Origin: Bacteroidetes bacterium UBA2322 | GTDB lineage: Bacteria; Bacteroidota; Bacteroidia; Chitinophagales; UBA2359 | DNA: 11,767 nucleotides | NCBI GenBank assembly: GCA_002345145.1 | Contig: DDVC01000065.1 | Coordinates: forward strand, 1-11,767 | Direction of reading: 5' to 3' | Shown here: piece after piece, positions 1-7,565 of the stretch | How the letters are laid out: every line of letters starts with the position of its first letter | Numbering within the stretch: the stretch's first letter is position 1 | Notes under the pieces: generated by a model | What the model saw: the letters and a program-made list of their open reading frames with translations, nothing else | Database searches by the model: none | What the model was told of the DNA's origin: nothing | Made by a program: the position numbers and the translations under genes

Positions 1-391
1 GCACCCATTCCGATGTGATAGGGCGTTCAACATCGGGTACTATTGATAGGCTTCCTTTTTGGTACTTAACACAACGCTATGCAGGTATCAACTGCCGGTA
101 GCCCGATATTGGGTTAATTATTCAAAACGCCAATGGGGGTGCGGAAAGTGGGATACATGCTAATGGCAAAACTACTGAAAAACAAAAGAGTTTGCAGACT
201 ATTCCGTAAAAATTTTAAGAGTTAGGGGTTAGATAGTAACGCATGTTCTGCAAGCAGGGCATAGAAGTTGTAGTACACAGGGTAAGTAGTTACAAAATTT
301 TAAGCGTTAGGGGTTAAAAGAAAAAGTAGTCCTATGGCGCAGGAACGAGCAAACAGGGCATACTACCCTGCATGAGCACTTTTTAGCCATA
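1..391. other. Intergenic region without a convincing gene
   Basis: No frame on either strand stays open for long here. The longest plus-strand stretch is 32 codons open at the window edge (3-101, ending in TAG). It could be the tail of an upstream gene, but nothing in it is recognisable. The region carries a 23-nt direct repeat (209-231 and 294-316, listed separately) and a shorter 9-nt repeat, CAGGGCATA, at 255-263 and 354-362. A small hairpin, CAGGG (354-358) pairing with CCCTG (366-370), lies just downstream of the minus-strand gene ending at 392. Read on the minus strand it is followed by TTTG, so it is at best a weak terminator for that gene. Confidence 0.6.
209..316. repeat. Pair of 23-nt direct repeats (heptamer-based)
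   Basis: Positions 209-231 and 294-316 are identical except for one base (A at 220, C at 305), with an offset of 85 nt. Each copy is an AAAATTTTAAG block followed by two GTTA-containing heptamers: GAGTTAG and GGGTTAG in copy 1, GCGTTAG and GGGTTAA in copy 2. The GTTA heptamer theme recurs at 8850-8898 and 11751-11767. The repeats lie downstream of the minus-strand gene that ends at 392. Function is unknown; no flanking transposase or target duplication is seen. Confidence 0.7.
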
Positions 392-1837
392 CTACACGAC
401 CCAGTTTTGCTTATTAGTGTGCAATAGCTCCGTTTTAACGCCATATTTTTGGCTTAGGTGGCGGGCAAGTTCTTCGGCACAAAAAACCGAGCGGTGCTGT
501 CCGCCGGTACAGCCAAAATAAACATGGAGTTGGGTAAAATTTCGGGATAGGTAATTTTCTACCGATTGGTCAACCAAGGCAAACACATGGCTCAACCATT
601 CTTCGGCGGCGGCTTCGGCTTTCAAAAAATCGGCAACCGGTTTATCTAATCCGCTCAGGGTTTGGTAAAAGGGGTATCTGCCCGGGTTATGCAATGCGCG
701 GCAGTCAAAAACAAAACCTCCGCCCGGTTCAGCCGGCGCTGTGGGTATGCCTTGCCGGTACGAAAAACTTTTAATAATGACGGTAAGCGGGGCGGCGGCG
801 GCATATTGGGTATTGTAGGGCTTCCATTTATCCTGAGCTATTACCTGTTCAATGGCAGTTTGAATAGTAGGCAGCGGCAGGTATTGGTTGGTTTGCTGCA
901 ATACCCAATCTAAATTTTGTAGCGTAGAGCCTATACTGCCTATAAAATGCTGCTTGCGCTCATACAAGCCCCTAAAACCGTAAGCGCCCAACAATTGCAG
1001 GCAGCGCATCAGCACAAACCCATAATAATGCTGTTCAAATAAGGGGGCATCAAATTGGGGCAATTTGTTGGCGGCTTGTTGCATATAGTATTGCAAAAGA
1101 TAAGCTCTTTGGTGTGCGGGCAGGTTGGCTCTTGCCTGAAAAAGCAAGGAGGCAAGGTCATATTGCAAAGCTCCCTGCCTTCCGCCTTGGTAATCAATAA
1201 AATAGGGTTTACCCTCCTGCAACATGATATTTCGGCTTTGGCAATCGCGGTGCATAAAAAAATGGGCAGGCGCTTGAAGCAAAAATCGGGTAAGGGTATC
1301 AAAATCAAACTCTAAGGAGCGGGCATCGGGTTCTATTTTTGCCGGCTTTAAAAAGCAGTACTTAAAATAATGACAATCCCAGAGCATGGCTTTTTGGTCA
1401 AAAACGGCATCGGGATAACAAACCGAATAATCAAGCCCTTCGTTGCCCACAATTTGCAAACTCAGTAAGGCATCTATAATTTGTTGGTAGGTATGCGTAA
1501 GCTCATCGGGCAGCAACTGCCGGCTGTTTTGCAGGGCGGTAATCTGGTCATAAAAAGTAGTATCGCCCAAGTCTTGTTGAAGGTATAGCGTTTCATCGGG
1601 GCTAACGGCATAAAGCGCCGGAACAGGTAATTGTTTGGCGGTAAAATGTTTGGTAAGGGCAAAAAAAGCTCGGTTTTCGGGTATATTCTGATTGTGTGCG
1701 CCAATGGCAGTGTAGTTATCCGATGAAAGGCGGTAATATCTTCGGTAAGATGCTGCCGGCGCAAGTGGGTGGTAGTGGGTGGTTTTTTCGCCAAAATGGT
1801 TTTCAAAAAGACTGTTTAACCGGTGCTGTACAGACAT
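392..1837 (-). CDS. Sugar-kinase-like phosphotransferase fused to RapZ C-terminal domain
   Basis: This 481-residue cytoplasmic protein has two parts. Residues about 20-310 form an aminoglycoside/choline-kinase-type phosphotransferase, with the catalytic loop HRDCQSRN (196-203) and the metal-binding FIDYQGG (213-219). The early ASYRRYYRL stretch (29-37) resembles AmgK, the anomeric MurNAc/GlcNAc kinase of peptidoglycan recycling. Residues about 351-475 match the C-terminal domain of RapZ: SFSYRQGIP (357-365), FVFDCRALHNP (375-385), TLSGLDKPV (393-401) and the hallmark GCTGGQHRS (442-450). The Walker A ATPase domain that starts normal RapZ is absent, and the kinase takes its place. In E. coli the RapZ C-terminal domain binds GlcN6P and RNA, so a link to amino-sugar metabolism is plausible; the actual substrate is inferred. 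The frame stays open 53 codons further upstream (to 1996), but that extension is a hydrophobic stretch unlike kinase N-termini, so the ATG at 1837 is preferred. No clear promoter was found in the 206-nt gap upstream. Confidence 0.85.
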   Translation of the reverse strand: MSVQHRLNSLFENHFGEKTTHYHPLAPAASYRRYYRLSSDNYTAIGAHNQNIPENRAFFALTKHFTAKQLPVPALYAVSPDETLYLQQDLGDTTFYDQITALQNSRQLLPDELTHTYQQIIDALLSLQIVGNEGLDYSVCYPDAVFDQKAMLWDCHYFKYCFLKPAKIEPDARSLEFDFDTLTRFLLQAPAHFFMHRDCQSRNIMLQEGKPYFIDYQGGRQGALQYDLASLLFQARANLPAHQRAYLLQYYMQQAANKLPQFDAPLFEQHYYGFVLMRCLQLLGAYGFRGLYERKQHFIGSIGSTLQNLDWVLQQTNQYLPLPTIQTAIEQVIAQDKWKPYNTQYAAAAPLTVIIKSFSYRQGIPTAPAEPGGGFVFDCRALHNPGRYPFYQTLSGLDKPVADFLKAEAAAEEWLSHVFALVDQSVENYLSRNFTQLHVYFGCTGGQHRSVFCAEELARHLSQKYGVKTELLHTNKQNWVV

Positions 1838-2043
1838 GAAATATAGAATAAAGGGTAAATAGTGAATTGGGCAAATTAACCCGATAGTAACGTAACGAAG
1901 CAGGTAAAGAATTACCCTTTTTAACCCGATTTTTAACGACAGATATGGCAGAACAGCTTTGCAAAAAAGGCGGCTAAAACTATGCCAAATGCACAAAGGT
2001 TTTTTTATGTATAGAAGTTTAGGAGCTTGGTACTAATAATGGC

Positions 2044-3180
2044 TCAATACATTTTAAATTGGAGGAATTTACACGCTAATGGTCCGTTGTAGAGAGTAAT
2101 TTTTTTATATGGGTGCAAACCTATGTGTTTAAGGGCTTCTAAGTTAGAGCTAAGAATCCATGCATTAAAACCGGTGTAGTTTTTTTTAAGTTTATCGCCA
2201 ATGGCTTTATAGAACATGTTCAATTCGGCAGGTGCAAGGCGTTCGCCGTAGGGGGGATTGGTGATGAGGGTGCCGGTTTTTTCTTTAATTACACGAGGCT
2301 GTGCCACAAAATCGGCGGTAAAAAAGGAAATATCGGGCAGCCCTGCATTTTGGGCGTTGGTTATGGCTATTTTTAGGGCATGTTGCAGCACATCGGCGGC
2401 GTATATGGTGGCATTGGGTGGCGAAGGCCGGCTATTTTTTAGGGCATCGGATTGGAGGGATTTCCAGAGAGTAGCATCAAAATTGCGCCATTTTTGAAAC
2501 CCGAACTGGGGGCGAAATAAGCCGGGGGCAATGTTTCGCTGGTAGAGTGCGGCTTCTATGGCAATGGTGCCGGAGCCGCACATGGGGTCAAAAAATGGGG
2601 TATTGCCCTCCCAACCACTGAGCAATACCAAACCGGCAGCCAAAACTTCATTTAGCGGGGCGGCAACCTGTTGGGTTCGGTAGCCGCGTTTGTGGAGGGT
2701 TTCGCCTGAACTGTCTATTAAGAGGGTGCATCGGGTATTATGGATATGGAGTTGAATCAAAAAATCGGGATTATGGGTGTTTACCGAGGGTCGCACATTG
2801 TTGTACTGTTTGCGAAACCTATCGGCAATGGCATCTTTAAGTTTAAGCGCGGCATATTGTGAGTGGGTAAAATGGGGCGAGTTTATGGTAAACTGAACGG
2901 CAAAGGTTTGGTTGGGCGAAAAATAATCTTCCCAAGGGGTTTTAAGGGCATTTCGGTATAGCTCATCGGGATTAATGGCATTAAATGTGTTGATGGGCAG
3001 CATTAGCCTAAAAGCTGTGCGCAGGTGTAGGTTTGCCAAATACATGAGGGTTTTATCTGCCATAAACGATACGCTTCGGTTGCCTTTATGCGTTACTTGT
3101 GCGCCAAGTTGTTCTAACTCGGCGGCCAAAATTTCTTCTAAACCCTGTGCAGTTTTGGCTATCAGTTCAAATGTTTCCAA
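2044..3180 (-). CDS. THUMP-domain class I SAM-dependent RNA methyltransferase (RlmL-like)
   Basis: The 378-residue protein probably makes N2-methylguanosine in 23S rRNA, like the N-terminal half of E. coli RlmKL (m2G2445). A ferredoxin-like/THUMP region occupies residues about 1-160 (FELIAKT at 4-10, HKGNRSVSF at 31-39). It is followed by the conserved RGYRTQQVAAPLNE (165-178) and a Rossmann methyltransferase with the SAM-binding DPMCGSGT (198-205) and the catalytic NPPYGERL (308-315). The second, RlmK-like methyltransferase domain is absent, as is usual outside the enterobacterial fusion. The frame is open up to an ATG at 3300, but that start would overlap corA by 91 nt and add 40 residues unlike the family. 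Family members normally begin M-x-x-F-x-L-I-A-K-T, which puts the start at the TTG at 3180. That start lies 29 nt after the corA stop, so the two genes are probably one transcript. Confidence 0.88.
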   Translation of the reverse strand: METFELIAKTAQGLEEILAAELEQLGAQVTHKGNRSVSFMADKTLMYLANLHLRTAFRLMLPINTFNAINPDELYRNALKTPWEDYFSPNQTFAVQFTINSPHFTHSQYAALKLKDAIADRFRKQYNNVRPSVNTHNPDFLIQLHIHNTRCTLLIDSSGETLHKRGYRTQQVAAPLNEVLAAGLVLLSGWEGNTPFFDPMCGSGTIAIEAALYQRNIAPGLFRPQFGFQKWRNFDATLWKSLQSDALKNSRPSPPNATIYAADVLQHALKIAITNAQNAGLPDISFFTADFVAQPRVIKEKTGTLITNPPYGERLAPAELNMFYKAIGDKLKKNYTGFNAWILSSNLEALKHIGLHPYKKITLYNGPLACKFLQFKMY

Positions 3181-3209
3181 GTGGGTAAGGGGTGAGGATG
3201 GGTGAATAA

Positions 3210-4193
3210 TTAAAACCAGCTTTTCTTTTTCATATACCAAAGCATGATAAACGCAGTAGCAACCATAATGCCCCAAATAAAGAAATACCCATACTCCCAT
3301 TTTAGTTCGGGCATATTATTAAAGTTCATGCCGTAAACACCGGCAATGAAGGTGAGGGGTATAAAAATGGTAGCCACAATGGTTAGTGTTTTCATAACAT
3401 TGTTCATATTATGGCTAAGGTTAGAGAGGTAAAGCTCCATTAGGTCTTTGAGCATTTCTCTGAAAGTTTCATAATCAGAATTTAACCGGAAGAGGTGGTC
3501 GCTGATGTCTTGCAGGTAGGTGAGGGTTGTGGGGAGAATAAATTTTGGGGGCGCTACTTTAAGTTTGTAAACAATATCTTTCAGTGGTGCGGTAAATTTA
3601 CGGAGTTTGGAAACCTGTTTTCGGAGGGTAATAATTTTACCCACTACCACTTCGGATGGCTGCGGGTTGGTAAGGATTTCATCTTCAAGGGTTTCAATTT
3701 CATCGCGCAGTTGTTCTAAAATGTTTACATACTCATCAACTACTGAATCAACAAGGTGGTAAAAGAGGTAATCGGCTTTTTCGGTTCGGAGCAAACTTTT
3801 GTCAAATTTAAGGCTTTCCCTCACTTTATCAAAAGCATCGCCGTCTATGCCTGATTGGAATGTAATAACGTAATTACTGCCCAGTACTATGCTTAGTTGT
3901 TCTTCTTTTATGTTGTTTTCATTGCCGGGTTGGTGCAGCATACGAAGGGTAAAAAACAAATGCGTATCAAACACCTCTAATTTGGGTAAGTGGTCTTGCG
4001 TTAAAATGTCCTCAACAATCATTTGGTGAATACCGAAACAGTTGGCTATTTGCTCTACTATAATATCATCTTCTACCACTTCCACATCAATCCAGTTAAT
4101 TTGGCTATCTTTTATGTTTCGGATAATATCCATTACCTCTTTACTTTGGGTAACAGAAAAATGATTTTCGGAGTATTGGATAAGCCTAATCAT
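3210..4193 (-). CDS. corA: CorA-type magnesium/cobalt transport channel
   Basis: This 327-residue inner-membrane channel carries Mg2+ (and Co2+/Ni2+ in family members) into the cell as a pentamer. The large acidic cytoplasmic domain covers residues about 1-240 and includes a charged, probably coiled-coil stretch (LEQLRDEIETLEDEIL). Two transmembrane helices follow near the C terminus, at about 268-287 and 301-321. The pore signature YGMN is at 287-290, followed by the loop FNNMPELKW, which matches the typical CorA periplasmic loop. The protein ends in the basic tail MKKKSWF. The length fits the family (about 316 in E. coli, 351 in Thermotoga). The frame continues 21 codons upstream to 4256, but that stretch runs into the terminator hairpin, so the ATG at 4193 (MIRLIQYSE) is chosen. 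A methyltransferase gene follows after 29 nt. Confidence 0.93.
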   Translation of the reverse strand: MIRLIQYSENHFSVTQSKEVMDIIRNIKDSQINWIDVEVVEDDIIVEQIANCFGIHQMIVEDILTQDHLPKLEVFDTHLFFTLRMLHQPGNENNIKEEQLSIVLGSNYVITFQSGIDGDAFDKVRESLKFDKSLLRTEKADYLFYHLVDSVVDEYVNILEQLRDEIETLEDEILTNPQPSEVVVGKIITLRKQVSKLRKFTAPLKDIVYKLKVAPPKFILPTTLTYLQDISDHLFRLNSDYETFREMLKDLMELYLSNLSHNMNNVMKTLTIVATIFIPLTFIAGVYGMNFNNMPELKWEYGYFFIWGIMVATAFIMLWYMKKKSWF

Positions 4194-4231
4194 GTGAAGA
4201 GGGGGGTTGATGGATATTAGTATCTGTGTTG

Positions 4232-4239
4232 CAAAAGTA
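4232..4239 (-). promoter_or_regulatory. Possible Bacteroidetes -7 element for corA
   Basis: Read on the minus strand, this is TACTTTTG, a full match to the Bacteroidetes sigma-ABfr -7 consensus TAnnTTTG. It starts directly after the terminator stem and lies about 40 nt before the corA ATG. The best -33-like element (TTTG at 4257-4254) is only 14 nt away, less than the usual 19-21 nt, and it lies in the terminator loop. The call is therefore tentative. Confidence 0.35.
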
Positions 4240-4276
4240 AAAAACCCTGCCGGCAAAATAAACCGACAGGGTTTTT
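4240..4276 (-). terminator. Intrinsic terminator after the TonB-dependent receptor gene
   Basis: The arms at 4240-4253 and 4263-4276 pair over 14 positions around a 9-nt loop, with a G/C-rich core (ACCCTG with CAGGG). On the minus strand the single non-Watson-Crick position is a G-U wobble and the stem ends in a run of T. On the plus strand the same position is a C-A mismatch. The structure therefore suits termination of the minus-strand receptor transcript, about 60 nt after its stop codon. It separates that gene from corA. Confidence 0.85.
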
Positions 4277-4337
4277 AAAATTTGGGTTTTTGACAGATTT
4301 AGTAGCCGGCGCTGTGTATAATTAACAGGCTACCTTT

Positions 4338-7283
4338 TTATTTATTGCTGCCAAAAGTGTGTGCAATTTGGAAGAGGGTAAATCTGCCAATAAGTGGTGC
4401 GCCCACTACGCTGCGGTATTGGGTGCCAAGCAGGTTTTGTACGCTGAGTGATAATTGCGTGTTTTTAGAGAAAGGCAGGGCATATCCCAGCGCCAAGTCC
4501 ATGATGTTGGCGGCTTCTACATCGCCTACATAAACGCCAGTATTTACCGGGAACCCATCGAGCCATCGGTATTTTAACCCTACGTCTAAACCTACCTTGG
4601 GAATACTGTAATCAAGAGCTAACTGAACTTTGTTTCGGGGAGCATTAAGGGCAAGGGTGTAGGTTTTGTCGCCCACTTCATAGTCAAATTCGTCGTCGCT
4701 CACAAAAGCGTAATTAAGCCCTGCGCGCAGGTTTTCGTTTACAATATAAGTGCCGCCCAATTCAAACCCCCAAAGGTTTACATTACCTACGTTGGTATAG
4801 GTAAGCAGCATAGAGGGGTCGTTCCATTGGGTGGGGTTTACGGTGCCGTAGGGGGCAATAGCGCCTGCGCCGGCAATGAGGGTAATGAGTTCATCAGCGC
4901 CGGTGCCATTAGAGTTGCCATTTACCGTAATGCCGTTTACCACCTGTGCGGTATCAAGGGCAAGGTTTACCACTGCTATATAGGGCGTATTGCCGGGGTT
5001 TAGGGCAGGGTTCATGTTATCGGTAATAATGGGCGCTATGTAATCTCTAAGTGCAACAGGGTCTAAGAATACGTTGGGGGTACGCAATACCAGCGGCGAA
5101 ACAAAGTCTTTGATTTGGGTATAATAAACATCAGCATTGAGCATGAGTTTGTTTTTTACAATACCTTTATAACCAATTTCAAAGGTTTGGGTAGTAGAGT
5201 TTTTAATAGGCGCTAAGTCCACTATATCACTGGCATTAACGTCTTCAAACTGACGGGTATCTAAATTGAGCAGGCGTATAACATTGCCCACACCCATTAA
5301 AGAAGAAGGAAGCAGTTTGGCAACAATAGAATCCACCACCCAAGGCTGAATGGGCAGGTTTCTATCGGCAATAATTTGTTTCAAACCATTGCTAAGCCCT
5401 CTTACAATAAGTTGATAACCGGCGGTGGTGCCATTGTTTGCGCCAAGACTGTAATAGGTATCGAGCGGATTGCCTAAAAATGCGGAGGCGGGTGTGCGGT
5501 ACTGTACTAAACCGGCATCATCACGGCTAAAAGTAAAACCATTGCGGTTGCCTGTGCCGCGAATGCCGATACCGGTGGGCAGTGCGCCGCTCAAAATATC
5601 GAGAGAGGTGTTCAATGCCAAAGGCGAGCCAAAGGCACGGTTGTAGGTGGCACGCACTGTGGTATTGTAATTAGGTTTAAACACTACTGCAGCACGGGGC
5701 GAAACAAACACATCTTCTACAAAGGTATGCTTATCAACGCGGGCGCCTGCAACAAAGTTTAGTTTATCATTAACTTTAAAATCGCCTTGCAGGTAGCCGC
5801 CTATTTCATTAATGTTGTCATCGTCTTCGTTTCTGCCGTTAATGGTTTGGTCGGTATCGGGGCGGGTAAGTAGGGCATCTATACCATAAATGAGGCGCAG
5901 ACGGTCTTGAACCAACGATGTGCTGTGCTGAATTTGACCCGACATAAACTTAGAGCGGTCAACAATAAGGTTGCCCGAACGGAAAAGGTAAGTATCGCCG
6001 GCGTTGCTGGCGTTAATATAGGCTTGTGCAAAGAGGTTTTTCCAGATAAAACGGGCTTGACCAAAGGTGTAGCGCCAGTTTTTACCCTGCCCGGCACCCA
6101 AACCGGTCATTTCAATACCGGTAAAACTGTTTTGCCCACCGGTAAGAATAAGCTCCATATTCTTTTTAAAGCGGAAATCTAACCTGCCTTCAAAGTTGTA
6201 GTTTACAATTTGGTTATCTCGCACGTTAGGTACGGTATCGGTGGTAAACTGCGGTCCTTCGGCAGTTTGTCGGTTAAGTACTATTACTTTACCATAGTTA
6301 GGGTCTGCCGGGTTGGTTATAGTGCCCATTTCATTGGGGTCGTCATACTGCCAGTCAAAGCCGGTAAAGTATTTGCCTGATAGTTTGTAACCAATTTTTA
6401 CCCCATCTTTATTGTTCACCAGTTTACCGGCATGGCGAAGCGTGGTGGTAGCGGCATAGCGGTCGCCGTCGTCATACAGCGGGGGTTTGGCATCGTTTAC
6501 ATCTTCGTCTATGATGCCTTTAATTTTTTGGCGCATACCGCCGCCCACTGCTACGGTAGTGCGGAAGTTTTCTTTCATATCTAACGGCGACTCGGTTACT
6601 ATATGCACTACGCCGTTTGCGCTGTTAGGACCATACATAACCGCAGCCGGACCTTTAAGCACTTCAATGCGCTGAATATCGTAGGGCGAGCTGGGTATCA
6701 TTTGCTGGGCGTTTACCCGCAAAGAGGGCACAGCCGCAATGCGGTAGTCAACAAGCGTAAGCAATGAACCGCCAAATACGTTATTGAAACCGCGCACTAC
6801 TACGGCGTTACCGGTTAAGCCGGTTTTCATTACGTCAACACCCGAAGCGGTAGTGAGGTAATCGGTAGGGCTGGGCACCACTACGTTTCTGAGTTGTTTG
6901 GCTTCAATAACCGATATAGAAGCCGGCGCATCCATAGCGCGCTCCTTGCGTCTGCCCGATGTAATGGTAGTGGCATTAAGCTCAAAACTGGTGGGTTTAA
7001 GGGCAATACTAAATTTACCCTTTCCAACAGGTTGCTCAACAACATCGTACCCTACAAACGAAAAGACTAAGGTAGTAGCCGTGGCGGGAATTTTAAAATC
7101 GAACTTACCGTCAAAATCGGTAGTGGCGCCGGTGGTAGTACCTTTTACCACAATGTTCACACCATACAGCGGCTCGCCCGTATCAGCATCGGTAACGGTG
7201 CCGCTCACCTGTACATCTTGTGCCAGCAACGCCTGAAACGACAGTAAGCACAAGAGTAAAAACATGGTAAACAAATGCCTCAT
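4338..7283 (-). CDS. TonB-dependent outer-membrane receptor with CarboxypepD_reg-like domain
   Basis: This 981-residue outer-membrane barrel imports a substrate using energy from TonB-ExbBD. A signal peptide (1-21, cut at ALLA-Q) is followed by a carboxypeptidase-regulatory-like beta domain (about 26-97: VSGTVTDADTGEPLYGVNIVVKG, shown here only in part as VSGTVTDADTGEPL, then DFDGKF). The plug domain is at about 117-232 and has the classic motif RIEVLKGPAAVMYG (205-218) and then SANGVVHIVT. The remaining 740 or so residues form the barrel. It looks like the FecA/CirA/siderophore-type class rather than SusC: it lacks the SusC signature and no susD lies nearby. The substrate cannot be read from the sequence, and no iron-related or vitamin-related gene is adjacent. 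The ATG at 7283 directly precedes the signal peptide. The leader is A/T-rich with no Shine-Dalgarno sequence. Transcription ends at the hairpin at 4276-4240. Confidence 0.93.
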   Translation of the reverse strand: MRHLFTMFLLLCLLSFQALLAQDVQVSGTVTDADTGEPLYGVNIVVKGTTTGATTDFDGKFDFKIPATATTLVFSFVGYDVVEQPVGKGKFSIALKPTSFELNATTITSGRRKERAMDAPASISVIEAKQLRNVVVPSPTDYLTTASGVDVMKTGLTGNAVVVRGFNNVFGGSLLTLVDYRIAAVPSLRVNAQQMIPSSPYDIQRIEVLKGPAAVMYGPNSANGVVHIVTESPLDMKENFRTTVAVGGGMRQKIKGIIDEDVNDAKPPLYDDGDRYAATTTLRHAGKLVNNKDGVKIGYKLSGKYFTGFDWQYDDPNEMGTITNPADPNYGKVIVLNRQTAEGPQFTTDTVPNVRDNQIVNYNFEGRLDFRFKKNMELILTGGQNSFTGIEMTGLGAGQGKNWRYTFGQARFIWKNLFAQAYINASNAGDTYLFRSGNLIVDRSKFMSGQIQHSTSLVQDRLRLIYGIDALLTRPDTDQTINGRNEDDDNINEIGGYLQGDFKVNDKLNFVAGARVDKHTFVEDVFVSPRAAVVFKPNYNTTVRATYNRAFGSPLALNTSLDILSGALPTGIGIRGTGNRNGFTFSRDDAGLVQYRTPASAFLGNPLDTYYSLGANNGTTAGYQLIVRGLSNGLKQIIADRNLPIQPWVVDSIVAKLLPSSLMGVGNVIRLLNLDTRQFEDVNASDIVDLAPIKNSTTQTFEIGYKGIVKNKLMLNADVYYTQIKDFVSPLVLRTPNVFLDPVALRDYIAPIITDNMNPALNPGNTPYIAVVNLALDTAQVVNGITVNGNSNGTGADELITLIAGAGAIAPYGTVNPTQWNDPSMLLTYTNVGNVNLWGFELGGTYIVNENLRAGLNYAFVSDDEFDYEVGDKTYTLALNAPRNKVQLALDYSIPKVGLDVGLKYRWLDGFPVNTGVYVGDVEAANIMDLALGYALPFSKNTQLSLSVQNLLGTQYRSVVGAPLIGRFTLFQIAHTFGSNK

Positions 7284-7353
7284 AATTTTTTGTTTTTAGT
7301 TTTATGGAAATAAAAATGTTTGCATAGTTAGGGTTGAGTTTTGTTTTATGGTC

Positions 7354-7383
7354 TTGTTTTGGGCTCTAAAACTGCTATATTTG
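7354..7383 (+). promoter_or_regulatory. Bacteroidetes-type promoter (TTG-N19-TAnnTTTG)
   Basis: TTG at 7354-7356 and TATATTTG at 7376-7383 are separated by 19 nt. This matches the -33/-7 consensus and spacing of Bacteroidetes housekeeping promoters. It points toward the lipoprotein gene at 7566 and would give a leader of roughly 175 nt. Two further -7-like matches lie closer to that gene, TATTTTTG (7522-7529) and TAATTTTG (7553-7560), but neither has a well-spaced TTG. Confidence 0.55.
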
Positions 7384-7565
7384 TAGCCTCAAAACACAGT
7401 GTTACCAAATTGGGGTAAAAGGTAGGCAAAAATCAATTAAAAAAAACCTGTTCTCCCATATTTGGTAAATTTATGTTTACACATCGGGCTAAAATTACGT
7501 GTACAGTTTTACGCACTACCTTATTTTTGCCCAAAATTATTTTCAACTGTCTTAATTTTGTTACT

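Noticed and set aside
3..101. Plus-strand open frame at the window edge, possibly the tail of an upstream gene
   Set aside because: It has only 32 codons and no recognisable motif, so it is too short to support as a gene fragment.
221..232. GTTAGGGGTTAG looks telomere-like
   Set aside because: There are only two units. They fit the degenerate heptamer family seen elsewhere in the window, and a bacterial chromosome context makes a telomere implausible.
1838..1996. 53-codon N-terminal extension of the kinase-RapZ frame
   Set aside because: It is a hydrophobic, Leu/Tyr/Ile-rich stretch that does not resemble kinase N-termini, and a cytoplasmic kinase would not need it. The ATG at 1837 gives a normal start.
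4302..4333. Imperfect hairpin just after the receptor stop codon
   Set aside because: The GTAGC/GCTAC and CTGT/ACAG stems are interrupted by a bulge and have no T tract on the minus strand. The strong terminator at 4276-4240 accounts for termination.
6898..7236. 112-codon plus-strand frame opposite the receptor gene
   Set aside because: It is a shadow of the receptor coding sequence. It has no coding features, and the receptor domains explain this DNA fully.
4338..7283. SusC-type glycan-uptake receptor
   Set aside because: No SusD-like gene lies on either side, and the plug and barrel lack SusC-typical features. It is better described as a general TonB-dependent receptor.
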